Under the pieces are notes generated by a model. That model was given only the letters and a program-made list of their open reading frames with translations. It was not told the DNA's origin and ran no database searches. Positions 27,674 through 34,287 of a stretch of 64,000 nt of DNA are shown here, in pieces. Position 1 is the first letter of the stretch; each line of letters opens with the position of its first letter. The stretch is from Leuconostoc kimchii IMSNU 11154 (GTDB lineage Bacteria > Bacillota > Bacilli > Lactobacillales > Lactobacillaceae). The position numbers and the translations under genes were made by a program. Location: NCBI RefSeq assembly GCF_000092505.1, contig NC_014136.1, positions 372,001-436,000 of the forward strand, written 5' to 3'.

Positions 27674-27799
27674 TTACTTTGATAATTGCTCAGCAAGTAA
27701 TATCTCAAGTGCCTCTTTTGCAGTATCATCATGATCTAAAATGCCATTATCAAACGCCATTTTTAAAGCGTTATATTGTTGTTTTGTTAGTGTCATCAT
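27674..27799 (-). CDS. Small 41-aa protein
   Basis: Unrecognised ORF reading MMTLTKQQYNALKMAFDNGI then an acidic helix (DHDDTAKEALEILLAE). AAGGAG lies 4 nt before the first ATG and 7 nt before the second, so the second is the likelier start. It is hydrophilic, predicted to be two helices, and lies upstream of the thrS promoter on the same strand. No function proposed. Confidence 0.55.
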   Translation of the reverse strand: MMTLTKQQYNALKMAFDNGILDHDDTAKEALEILLAEQLSK

Positions 27800-27880
27800 T
27801 TTTCTCCTTCAAACTGAATACTTTTATTATAGCCATGCGTGCATCAATTACAAGTCGCATAGCAAATCAGCATATAAAAT

Positions 27881-28600
27881 TTAAATACCTAAATAATATT
27901 TTGAAAATAACGCTGCAAGTATGGCCCCCACAAACGGCGCAATGCCTGGAACCAAAATGCCGTATTTAAAATCAGCATTTGCTCTATTTTTCCAAGGCAA
28001 TATTGCATACGCAATTCTTGGTCCCATGTCTCGCGCCAAATTCATAGCAAATCCTGTTGTACCGCCCATACCCATACCAACAGCCCAAACTAAAAAGCCA
28101 ACCGCCAATGGCATCATACCTGGCACACCTTCAGAACGTGCTGAAATAGCCATAATGCTTGTCAAAAAAATAAAGGTCGCAAAAGCTTCAACGAAAAAAT
28201 TACGCGGTAAGTTACGAATCGCTGGTGCAGTTGAAAAAATATTACGCACAATAACGGGATCAATATCTTTTTCAGATAGTTTAAACTGGTCGGCATACAT
28301 CGTATACACGATAAGGGACCCCATTACCCCACCAAGAACTTCGACCAAACTAACAATTAAAAAATAAGGCACGCTAATATTCCCTAATACCAATTGTGCT
28401 AAAGCCATCGCGGGATTAATGTAAACATCCCCAAAAACAAACAATACAATTGAAATACCAAATCCCCATGTTGTAATAGAAAAAATGTGTCCAGAACCAT
28501 GAAACTTTGTCCGGTTCAATACTTCATCGGCATGCACGCCAACACCAAAAATAATCATGAGGGCAGTCCCCATAAATTCAGCAAACAACTGATGTATCAT
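27881..28600 (-). CDS. MIP-family channel (aquaglyceroporin type)
   Basis: Membrane channel for water, glycerol or small solutes; in lactic acid bacteria such proteins also pass lactic acid. 239 residues, six helices, first selectivity motif INPAMAL (near 62) and second motif variant NLARDMGPR (near 190) where NPA is changed to NLA. The D of ARDMGPR marks the glycerol-facilitator branch. Start ATG 28598-28600 has AGGAG 7 nt upstream; the longer frame adds 22 unrelated residues. Confidence 0.88.
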   Translation of the reverse strand: MIHQLFAEFMGTALMIIFGVGVHADEVLNRTKFHGSGHIFSITTWGFGISIVLFVFGDVYINPAMALAQLVLGNISVPYFLIVSLVEVLGGVMGSLIVYTMYADQFKLSEKDIDPVIVRNIFSTAPAIRNLPRNFFVEAFATFIFLTSIMAISARSEGVPGMMPLAVGFLVWAVGMGMGGTTGFAMNLARDMGPRIAYAILPWKNRANADFKYGILVPGIAPFVGAILAALFSKYYLGI

Positions 28601-28810
28601 TTGTAATCTCCTAAGTGGTCGCAAATCTGTCAAGAAGTCGCGGTATTTTATTATTATACTATTCATTAATAATAAGGCCTGTCACAGGCGCTGTAAAGCC
28701 CATGACGCGTTTTGTCAACAAACCGTCATATTTCGTGTAATCGTTCACGAAGTAAACCTGAATTAGGCTTTTGTTTAAAAATGATTTATAATTATAACAA
28801 TTAAACCAAA
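28601..28810. other. Intergenic region between divergent MIP and flavodoxin genes
   Basis: 210 bp with promoters both ways: TATAAT near 28655-28661 on the minus strand for the MIP gene, and TTGTTT-16 bp-TATAAC on the plus strand for flavodoxin. Short inverted repeats (CCTGTCACAGG; CGTGTAATCGTTCACG) may bind a regulator. No ORF of note. Confidence 0.4.
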
Positions 28811-28816
28811 AGGAGA

Positions 28817-28837
28817 TCGTGTGCTGTTCGCACATGA
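28817..28837 (+). other. Hairpin between SD and flavodoxin ATG
   Basis: TCGTGTGC/GCACATGA, 8 bp with one GT pair and loop TGTTC, directly after AAGGAG (28810-28815). The ATG at 28851 would be 14 nt from the SD when folded, 35 nt when open. An alternative 11-codon ORF (GTG 28819, contains Cys-Cys, stop TGA overlapping the ATG as ATGA) occupies the same stretch. Confidence 0.45.
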
Positions 28838-28850
28838 CTATGACTTACTT

Positions 28851-29300
28851 ATGAATGCACACGTCGTATACGCTACAATTACTGGCAATAATGAAGATGT
28901 GGCCGATGTTATTATCAAGGCTTTAAATGATGCAGGCGTTAATGTCAAAAAAACAGAAATTTCTCAAACTGAAGTTGATGAGTTTGAAAATACTGATATT
29001 GCAATTGTTGTCCCTTATACTTATGATAATGGTTCTCTGCCAGATGAAGGATTAGACTTTTTTGAGGACTTAGCTGATGCTGATTTAACTAACGTTATAT
29101 ATGGTGTTGCCGGATCGGGAGATACTTATTATATGTCAGATTTTTGCCTCGCTGTGCCAAAATTTGAAGCGCAATTTGCTAAAACAAATGCGATTAAAGG
29201 TGCAGACGGTGTCAAAATCAACTTACGACCAGATGAACAAGACACGGTTAGACTAACTGAATTCGTAACAAACTTGATTCAATCAGCTCAAACTAATTAA
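28851..29300 (+). CDS. Flavodoxin
   Basis: Small FMN electron carrier. From ATG 28851: MNAHVVYATITGNNEDVADV, with the phosphate loop T-I-T-G-N at residues 9-13 and acidic FMN-loop segments (YTYDNGSLPDE). 149 residues, usual length. A GTG at 28821, in frame and five bases after AAGGAG, would add ten residues not typical of the family; the ATG matches flavodoxins better but has no close SD. Single gene with strong terminator. Confidence 0.87.
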   Translation: MNAHVVYATITGNNEDVADVIIKALNDAGVNVKKTEISQTEVDEFENTDIAIVVPYTYDNGSLPDEGLDFFEDLADADLTNVIYGVAGSGDTYYMSDFCLAVPKFEAQFAKTNAIKGADGVKINLRPDEQDTVRLTEFVTNLIQSAQTN

Positions 29301-29301
29301 C

Positions 29302-29337
29302 AAAAGAACCATGATGCTAGGCATCATGGTTCTTTTT
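29302..29337. terminator. Bidirectional terminator, 16-bp stem
   Basis: AAAAGAACCATGATGC/GCATCATGGTTCTTTT, 3-nt loop, between convergent flavodoxin and yebC. Confidence 0.87.
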
Positions 29338-29349
29338 ATGTTGAAGTGT

Positions 29350-30072
29350 TTAGTCAGCTGTTGTATAGACAGCCAAAACGTCTTCATTCTCTTCTAATTC
29401 ATCAACTAATTTGTCTAGTTTTTCACGATCATCATCTGAAATAGTCATCGGATTTTGAGAAATCATCGTCACCTCAGAATCGGCAAACGCGTAACCTGCC
29501 TCAGTTAGCGCACCTTCAACTTGCTGAAAATCACTCGGTTGCGTAAATATCTCAAAAACGTCATCTTGTGTTTGTACATCATCAGCACCGGCTTCTAATG
29601 CAGCCTCCAAAATTGTGTCCTCATCTAAGTCAGGAAATGCCTCTCTATCAATCGCTAAATAACCTTTACGATCAAACTGAAAAGCCACGGAACCCGAAGT
29701 TCCCAAAGCACCACCAAAATGTTTAAAAGAATTACGAATACTTGATACCGTTCGATTAATATTATCCGTTGAGGTTTCTACTAGAATCGCAACACCCGCA
29801 GTGCCATATCCTTCGTATGTCACCTCTTCAAACTTTTTACCACCAGCGCCCGAAGCTTTATCCAACGCACGTTGAATGTTGTCTTTTGGCATATTAGCAG
29901 ATTTTGCCTTTTCAATGACCAAACGCAAAGAAGCATTTAAATCTGGTTCAGCACCACCTGCTTTTGCTGCAACATATAAATCATGCGCCAACTTTTGAAA
30001 AATTTTACCACGCTTAGCATCTTGGGCGTTTTTACGGCCTTGGATGTTATGCCACTTACTATGTCCTGACAT
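29350..30072 (-). CDS. yebC: YebC/PmpR family protein
   Basis: 240 residues starting MSGHSKWHNIQGRKNAQDAK, the hallmark of the YebC family. Members act as DNA-binding regulators or as translation factors that relieve ribosome stalling at proline tracts; which applies here is not visible. GGAG 9 nt before the ATG. Single gene. Confidence 0.94.
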   Translation of the reverse strand: MSGHSKWHNIQGRKNAQDAKRGKIFQKLAHDLYVAAKAGGAEPDLNASLRLVIEKAKSANMPKDNIQRALDKASGAGGKKFEEVTYEGYGTAGVAILVETSTDNINRTVSSIRNSFKHFGGALGTSGSVAFQFDRKGYLAIDREAFPDLDEDTILEAALEAGADDVQTQDDVFEIFTQPSDFQQVEGALTEAGYAFADSEVTMISQNPMTISDDDREKLDKLVDELEENEDVLAVYTTAD

Positions 30073-30173
30073 GCCAACATCTCCTTGAAATTATTACTGT
30101 ACTAGCCATTTTAACAAAAAAAGATAACGCTTACCAGTTTTAAAGTAAAAGTTACCTTCGATATGTCTATGGT

Positions 30174-30659
30174 CTAGTAGGTATTGCCACCTTTTAGCTC
30201 TAAGTAAAGCATTGCTGAGCTGGCTATTAATGCTGCTAATATATCATCCAAGTAAACATTAATACTGTCAGTCTTGTCATTAATGACACCAATCAACCCC
30301 GGCTTTAAATCATCCAGTAGACCATAGTGGACAGTTGCCGCAGCTGAAAACTGTTGTGTCAAGGCGATTGCTAGAATTTCATCGACATTATGACCATTGG
30401 CATCACGTTGTAAGCGTGCTTTAAGTGGTTGACTATCAGGCATATTTTCAGCCTGTTCATCTAAATATAGTGCCGTTAAAATAATGTCAGCCACCTCGTC
30501 TTTATGTAAAACACGGGTAATAGCCTGTATTAGTACTGAATCATCGATGGTATCTTTATATTTTTCAATCAGAAACGTTCGTGTGCCTTCGGCAATGTCA
30601 GCTCGATGCACACCACGTTCGGATAATTTAGCAATTGCTGCTTCTTGTAAATCTTTCAT
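30174..30659 (-). CDS. PgpA-fold protein (YutG type)
   Basis: 161 residues resembling the phosphatidylglycerophosphatase A-related proteins of Firmicutes (YutG). It reads AIAKLSERGVHRADIAEGTR at the N-terminus and SINVYLDDILAALIASSAML at the C-terminus, with the helical region DDILAALIA as in PgpA. Unlike proteobacterial PgpA it lacks strong membrane helices. AAAGG serves as SD. 13 bp downstream of serA on the same strand; a functional link is unclear. Confidence 0.65.
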   Translation of the reverse strand: MKDLQEAAIAKLSERGVHRADIAEGTRTFLIEKYKDTIDDSVLIQAITRVLHKDEVADIILTALYLDEQAENMPDSQPLKARLQRDANGHNVDEILAIALTQQFSAAATVHYGLLDDLKPGLIGVINDKTDSINVYLDDILAALIASSAMLYLELKGGNTY

Positions 30660-30672
30660 TATTCCGCGCCTT

Positions 30673-31851
30673 TCAAATATTCACATTAACATAACGACGA
30701 GTCAAGATCACATGGGGTATCTCATCTAGTGCTGTTTTAACGTATGCTTGTTGCACTTCATTAAATTCATTAATGGCTACCAACGTGTATGCATACGCAC
30801 CTACTGCTCGATTGCTTAATTGTTCAATATTAATGTTATTGTCACCAAAAAATTTAGAAATTTGGCTGATCATGTTTGGTACGTTTTCATGAATAATACC
30901 AATTCGGTATTTTGTCGTAAACGGTTCATCAATGTCTGGATAGTTAACTGAATTAATAATATTGCCAGTTGTTAAGTAAGTATCTAATTCCCGAGCTGCC
31001 ATTAATGCACTGGTATCTTCAGCTTCAATTGTTGAACCACCAATATGTGGTGTAATAATCACTTTTGGGTGATCAAATAACGCTTCATCAGCAAAATCCG
31101 TAATGTACACCCGTAAATTGTCGTTATCTAATGCCTCTTTAGCCGCCAAATCATCAACGATGCCCCCACGTGACAAATTCAGTAACGCAGCATTCGGTTT
31201 CATAAGCGCAATACTTTCAGCATCAATGAAAAACTTATTGTCTTCAGTTAATGGGATATGGACAGTGATATAATCAGCTTGACGCAACACTTCTGCGACA
31301 TTTTTTGCATGTACAATATGTCGATCAATGCGCCATGCCGTATTAGCATTCAGTCCCGGATCATACCCAATAACATCCATATCTAAGGCCAATGCTGTGT
31401 TAGCTACCTTTGAACCAACATTTCCCAGACCAATAACACCCAGTGTCTTTCCAGCAAGCTCCGTTCCCCTGTAACCACCTTTATTCACCTCAGTACGCAA
31501 TGACACATCGCCCCCACGTGTCTCATTGGCAAAACCAATTGCACCGATAACCGGACGAGCAGCTAGAATTAACGACGCAATTGTTAATTCTTTCACCGCG
31601 TTAGCATTGCCTCCCGGTGTATTGAAAACAACAACCCCTCTTTTTGATAAGTCATCAATTGGAATATTATTAAACCCTGCACCAGCACGCACAATAGCAC
31701 GAACGCTTTCAGGAATACGCTCGTGATGCAAATTTTGAGATCGCACTAATATGCCTTTAGGTGACTCGCCTGTGTTAATATCATAATGATGTTGCTTTAA
31801 ATAATTCAATCCCGTTGCACTAATAGCATTATATGTTTTAATTGTTGTCAT
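30673..31851 (-). CDS. serA: D-3-phosphoglycerate dehydrogenase
   Basis: First step of serine synthesis. 392 residues: substrate domain, NAD domain with GNVGSKVANTALALDMDV (near 145) and TPHIGGSTIEAE (near 285), and a C-terminal ACT domain (about 318-392) that usually senses serine. The ATG overlaps the serC stop by four bases. With serC it gives two of the three serine steps; the phosphatase is not in the window. Confidence 0.95.
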   Translation of the reverse strand: MTTIKTYNAISATGLNYLKQHHYDINTGESPKGILVRSQNLHHERIPESVRAIVRAGAGFNNIPIDDLSKRGVVVFNTPGGNANAVKELTIASLILAARPVIGAIGFANETRGGDVSLRTEVNKGGYRGTELAGKTLGVIGLGNVGSKVANTALALDMDVIGYDPGLNANTAWRIDRHIVHAKNVAEVLRQADYITVHIPLTEDNKFFIDAESIALMKPNAALLNLSRGGIVDDLAAKEALDNDNLRVYITDFADEALFDHPKVIITPHIGGSTIEAEDTSALMAARELDTYLTTGNIINSVNYPDIDEPFTTKYRIGIIHENVPNMISQISKFFGDNNINIEQLSNRAVGAYAYTLVAINEFNEVQQAYVKTALDEIPHVILTRRYVNVNI

Positions 31852-32933
31852 GCGTTCTGTTCTACTTTCTGTAAGAATGCAATTAACGCGTCCACTGCAG
31901 CAGCAGGTTGCGCGTTATAAAGTGAAGCTCTAAATCCACCAACTGATCTGTGACCTGCAAGATTAAATAATCCAGCTGCTTCAGCCTGTTGCGCAATGGC
32001 TTTGTCACGCTCAAGATTACCAGTTGTAAACACAATATTTGTTAAGGAACGCGCCGTCTTTTCAACAGGTGCTGTATAAAAATCTGACTGATCAAGATAA
32101 GCATATAGTTTTCCTGATTTTTCCAAATTTTGCCGATGCATCTCAGCCACACCACCTTGTTCAATAACCCATGACAATACCAAATCTAGCGCATAAACTG
32201 AAAATACTGGTGATGTATTATACATTGACTGTTTATCGATATGATTTTGATAACGCATCATTGGCCCAACACCTGTTAAATCTTGTTCAGCCAACCAAGA
32301 TTTTTTAATGATTGCTACCGTAACACCAGCAGGTCCAAGATTCTTTTGACCGCCAGCAAATATGGCATCGAAATCTGAGACGTTATAAGGTTCTGCCAAT
32401 ATATTCGAGCTCATATCCGCAATAAGCCTACCCGATGTTTGTGGCAAATTAGCTTGATGAAAGGCAGCTCCCTCAATCGTACTATTTGTAACAATATGTA
32501 GATAATCAAACGCACTTGCATCAAAGTTTGATGGTAAAGTCGGTAATTTTTGATAATGTTGATCTTTTGTGCTAGCCAATATGGTCGTATTTTTACCAAT
32601 TTGTCGGGCTGCTTCCTCAGCTTTTTTAGAAAAATTACCGGAATCAAGGACTGCAATGTTTTGATGTTGCGTAGCAAAGTTTAGAGGCATCATTTCAAAC
32701 TGCATTGACCCGCCACCCTGTAAGAATACAACAGCATAATCATCAGGAATTTGCATCAACTGGCGCAATTTTTGTTCAGCACTTATGATTATATTTTGGA
32801 ATTTTTTGGAACGATGGGATATTTCAACAATACTCATATGTGATCGTTCGTTATTTTCAAATTCTTGTTTGATTGTTGTTATGACTTCTTCTGGCATGAC
32901 GCCTGGTCCAGCAGAAAAATTGTACGTTTTCAT
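31848..32933 (-). CDS. serC: Phosphoserine aminotransferase
   Basis: PLP enzyme converting 3-phosphohydroxypyruvate to phosphoserine. 361 residues: start MKTYNFSAGPGVMPEEV, the GGGSMQFEMMPLN phosphate loop, PLP lysine in FAGGQKNLGPAG (near 197). Overlaps serA. The ATG lacks an SD at normal distance: GGAGG (32957-32961) is 23 nt away, but a 5-bp hairpin in between would bring it to 9 nt. A structured leader lies further upstream. Confidence 0.95.
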   Translation of the reverse strand: MKTYNFSAGPGVMPEEVITTIKQEFENNERSHMSIVEISHRSKKFQNIIISAEQKLRQLMQIPDDYAVVFLQGGGSMQFEMMPLNFATQHQNIAVLDSGNFSKKAEEAARQIGKNTTILASTKDQHYQKLPTLPSNFDASAFDYLHIVTNSTIEGAAFHQANLPQTSGRLIADMSSNILAEPYNVSDFDAIFAGGQKNLGPAGVTVAIIKKSWLAEQDLTGVGPMMRYQNHIDKQSMYNTSPVFSVYALDLVLSWVIEQGGVAEMHRQNLEKSGKLYAYLDQSDFYTAPVEKTARSLTNIVFTTGNLERDKAIAQQAEAAGLFNLAGHRSVGGFRASLYNAQPAAAVDALIAFLQKVEQNA

Positions 32934-32941
32934 CGCGTTCT

Positions 32942-32955
32942 TGTGCTAATGCACA
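32942..32955 (-). other. Hairpin between SD and serC start codon
   Basis: TGTGC-ATTA-GCACA on the minus strand, one base after GGAGG. The remaining linker to the ATG is 8 nt. An eight-codon ORF (ATG directly after GGAGG, stop TGA overlapping the serC ATG as ATGA) occupies the same bases and is the alternative explanation. Confidence 0.5.
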
Positions 32956-32998
32956 TCCTCCAATATATATAATCTGATATTTTTATAGACAAAATATC

Positions 32999-33067
32999 TT
33001 GTTTGACGAACCCACGTCTGTAATTAATAATTAAAGTTCGTTATATCAAACAATTTTTATAGCGAAC
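32999..33067 (-). promoter_or_regulatory. Structured serCA leader with mutually exclusive stems
   Basis: TTGTTTGA (33046-33053) pairs with TCAAACAA (32999-33006), enclosing CGAAC (33036-33040) paired with GTTCG (33007-33011). A second GTTCG (33063-33067) can pair with the same CGAAC. This allows two alternative folds. It matches no riboswitch or T-box core I know, and no intrinsic terminator follows. A candidate promoter TTGACT-16-TAAGAT lies near 33125-33155. Confidence 0.45.
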
Positions 33068-33194
33068 ACCTCATCAACCAGTATATTTCTTAACATTGAG
33101 CCAAATTATGTCTATTATTTTATATCTTACTATACTGATGTCGAAAGTCAATCTTTTATTTCAATAAAAAGTTTAGTACAATATAGTATGTAAT

Positions 33195-33278
33195 GCCGCT
33201 GTGGCGGAACTGGCAGACGCGTATCGTTCAGGTCGATATGAGAGTAATCTCGTGCAGGTTCGATTCCTGTCAACGGCA
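33195..33278 (+). tRNA. tRNA-Leu (anticodon CAG)
   Basis: Full cloverleaf of 84 nt: acceptor GCCGCTG with CAACGGC (one C-A mismatch at pair 5-68), D arm GCG/CGC, anticodon stem TATCG/CGATA with loop TTCAGGT (anticodon CAG, reads CUG), long variable arm GAGA-TCTC, T arm GCAGG-TTCGATT-CCTGT, discriminator A. CCA is not encoded. A terminator follows at once. Confidence 0.93.
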
Positions 33279-33287
33279 TTTTAGCTG

Positions 33288-33319
33288 TTTTATCGTATTT
33301 TCCGATAAAATGGTTTTTT
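33288..33319 (+). terminator. Terminator of tRNA-Leu
   Basis: TTTTATCG/CGATAAAA stem followed by TGGTTTTTTG. Confidence 0.75.
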
Positions 33320-33422
33320 GTTTGAAAAAATTGCTAATAATTGATTTACGTCAAGAATAGGGTTATATTAATCAATACACGACTAACCCGTGTTGCAAAA
33401 TAGATAAGGAAAATATAACTAT

Positions 33423-33926
33423 ATGACACGATTGAAAACTTTTTTTCACAAATTACTACACCATCCCAACACGTTGCCTTGGGTGATAATCAGTACGATG
33501 GTCGCTATTATGGCAAGTTACAATATCATCATTCGCTATGGCTTATCTGAAAAAATGTTCTTGCGCATTATCATTGTTTATCCAATTATTGTAACTTTCA
33601 TTTACTACCTACGAACATATGTCACACTACCAATTGCACTTATGCTCCATCAACATTTTCCAAGTATAGTCACACAACGCGTACCTAAACATATCTCTGT
33701 CACATTACTTGTCATTGCATTTAATGTTTCGATAATGATGGTCTTGTTTACTGAAATGCACCGTCAACTATATCCTAGTTTCTTGCCGAGCTACTTTGCT
33801 AATTGGTTCAAAACATTTTTTGTCGCTGTACCTGTGTTTTTCTTCATCGTTCGGCCATCCATAATTTATATACTTAGTCAATTGAAAATTAAATATCCTT
33901 TGCTAAAGGTTGGAAACGAATTATAA
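33423..33926 (+). CDS. DUF2798-like membrane protein
   Basis: 167 residues, about four membrane helices in two similar halves, each with a short F..F/MM-type helix pair as in DUF2798 proteins (I recognise the pattern, not a function). AAGGA lies about 12 nt before the ATG, somewhat far. Single gene with a terminator at 33980-34014. Confidence 0.6.
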   Translation: MTRLKTFFHKLLHHPNTLPWVIISTMVAIMASYNIIIRYGLSEKMFLRIIIVYPIIVTFIYYLRTYVTLPIALMLHQHFPSIVTQRVPKHISVTLLVIAFNVSIMMVLFTEMHRQLYPSFLPSYFANWFKTFFVAVPVFFFIVRPSIIYILSQLKIKYPLLKVGNEL

Positions 33927-33979
33927 TAACAATTACAATATATTTTATACATAATAAACATCGTATAAACATGCCATAG

Positions 33980-34014
33980 AAACGTATTGACTATCAAAAT
34001 CAATACGTTTTTTT
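33980..34014 (+). terminator. Terminator after the DUF2798-like gene
   Basis: AAACGTATTGA/TCAATACGTTT followed by seven T. Confidence 0.82.
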
Positions 34015-34121
34015 GTAAGAATTTATTAAAAAATATATTTTTATCTAAACAAAGATTGATTGTTACATATTCGTCATACAATCACGTTATATTAAAATCA
34101 AATAATAAATAGGAAAACCAT

Positions 34122-34238
34122 ATGCAGCGATTTTATCGACAATTTCATATGAAATGGTGGCGTATCATTGTGTGGGCGTATCTTATCGGGTTACTCGTTT
34201 ATGGCATTTATATTATTTTAATAAGCTTACCACGCTAA
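34122..34238 (+). CDS. Small single-span membrane protein, 38 aa
   Basis: Unrecognised. Starts MQRFYRQFHMKWWR (basic, aromatic), then one membrane helix of about 20 residues (IIVWAYLIGLLVYGIYIILI), ending SLPR. AGGA lies 7 nt before the ATG. It sits 49 bp before the ABC exporter gene, which has its own promoter. Composition is that of a real small membrane protein; N-in topology is expected. Confidence 0.6.
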   Translation: MQRFYRQFHMKWWRIIVWAYLIGLLVYGIYIILISLPR

Positions 34239-34273
34239 TGTGGTGATACTTACCAAAAATAACCTATTTGGCG

Positions 34274-34279
34274 TATAAT
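34274..34279 (+). promoter_or_regulatory. -10 box of the ABC exporter, 8 nt before its ATG
   Basis: TATAAT with a TTACCA -35-like box 18 bp upstream. Predicted start of transcription falls at or next to the ATG 34288. Confidence 0.55.
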
Positions 34280-34287
34280 AAAGCATT

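Noticed and set aside
27921..28367. 148-codon plus-strand ORF
   Set aside because: Antisense to the MIP channel gene, no SD, composition of a reverse-frame shadow.
33046..33096. 16-codon ORF in the serC leader
   Set aside because: No SD and no Ser, Gly or Cys codon bias; its 3' part is better explained as the base-paired leader stem.
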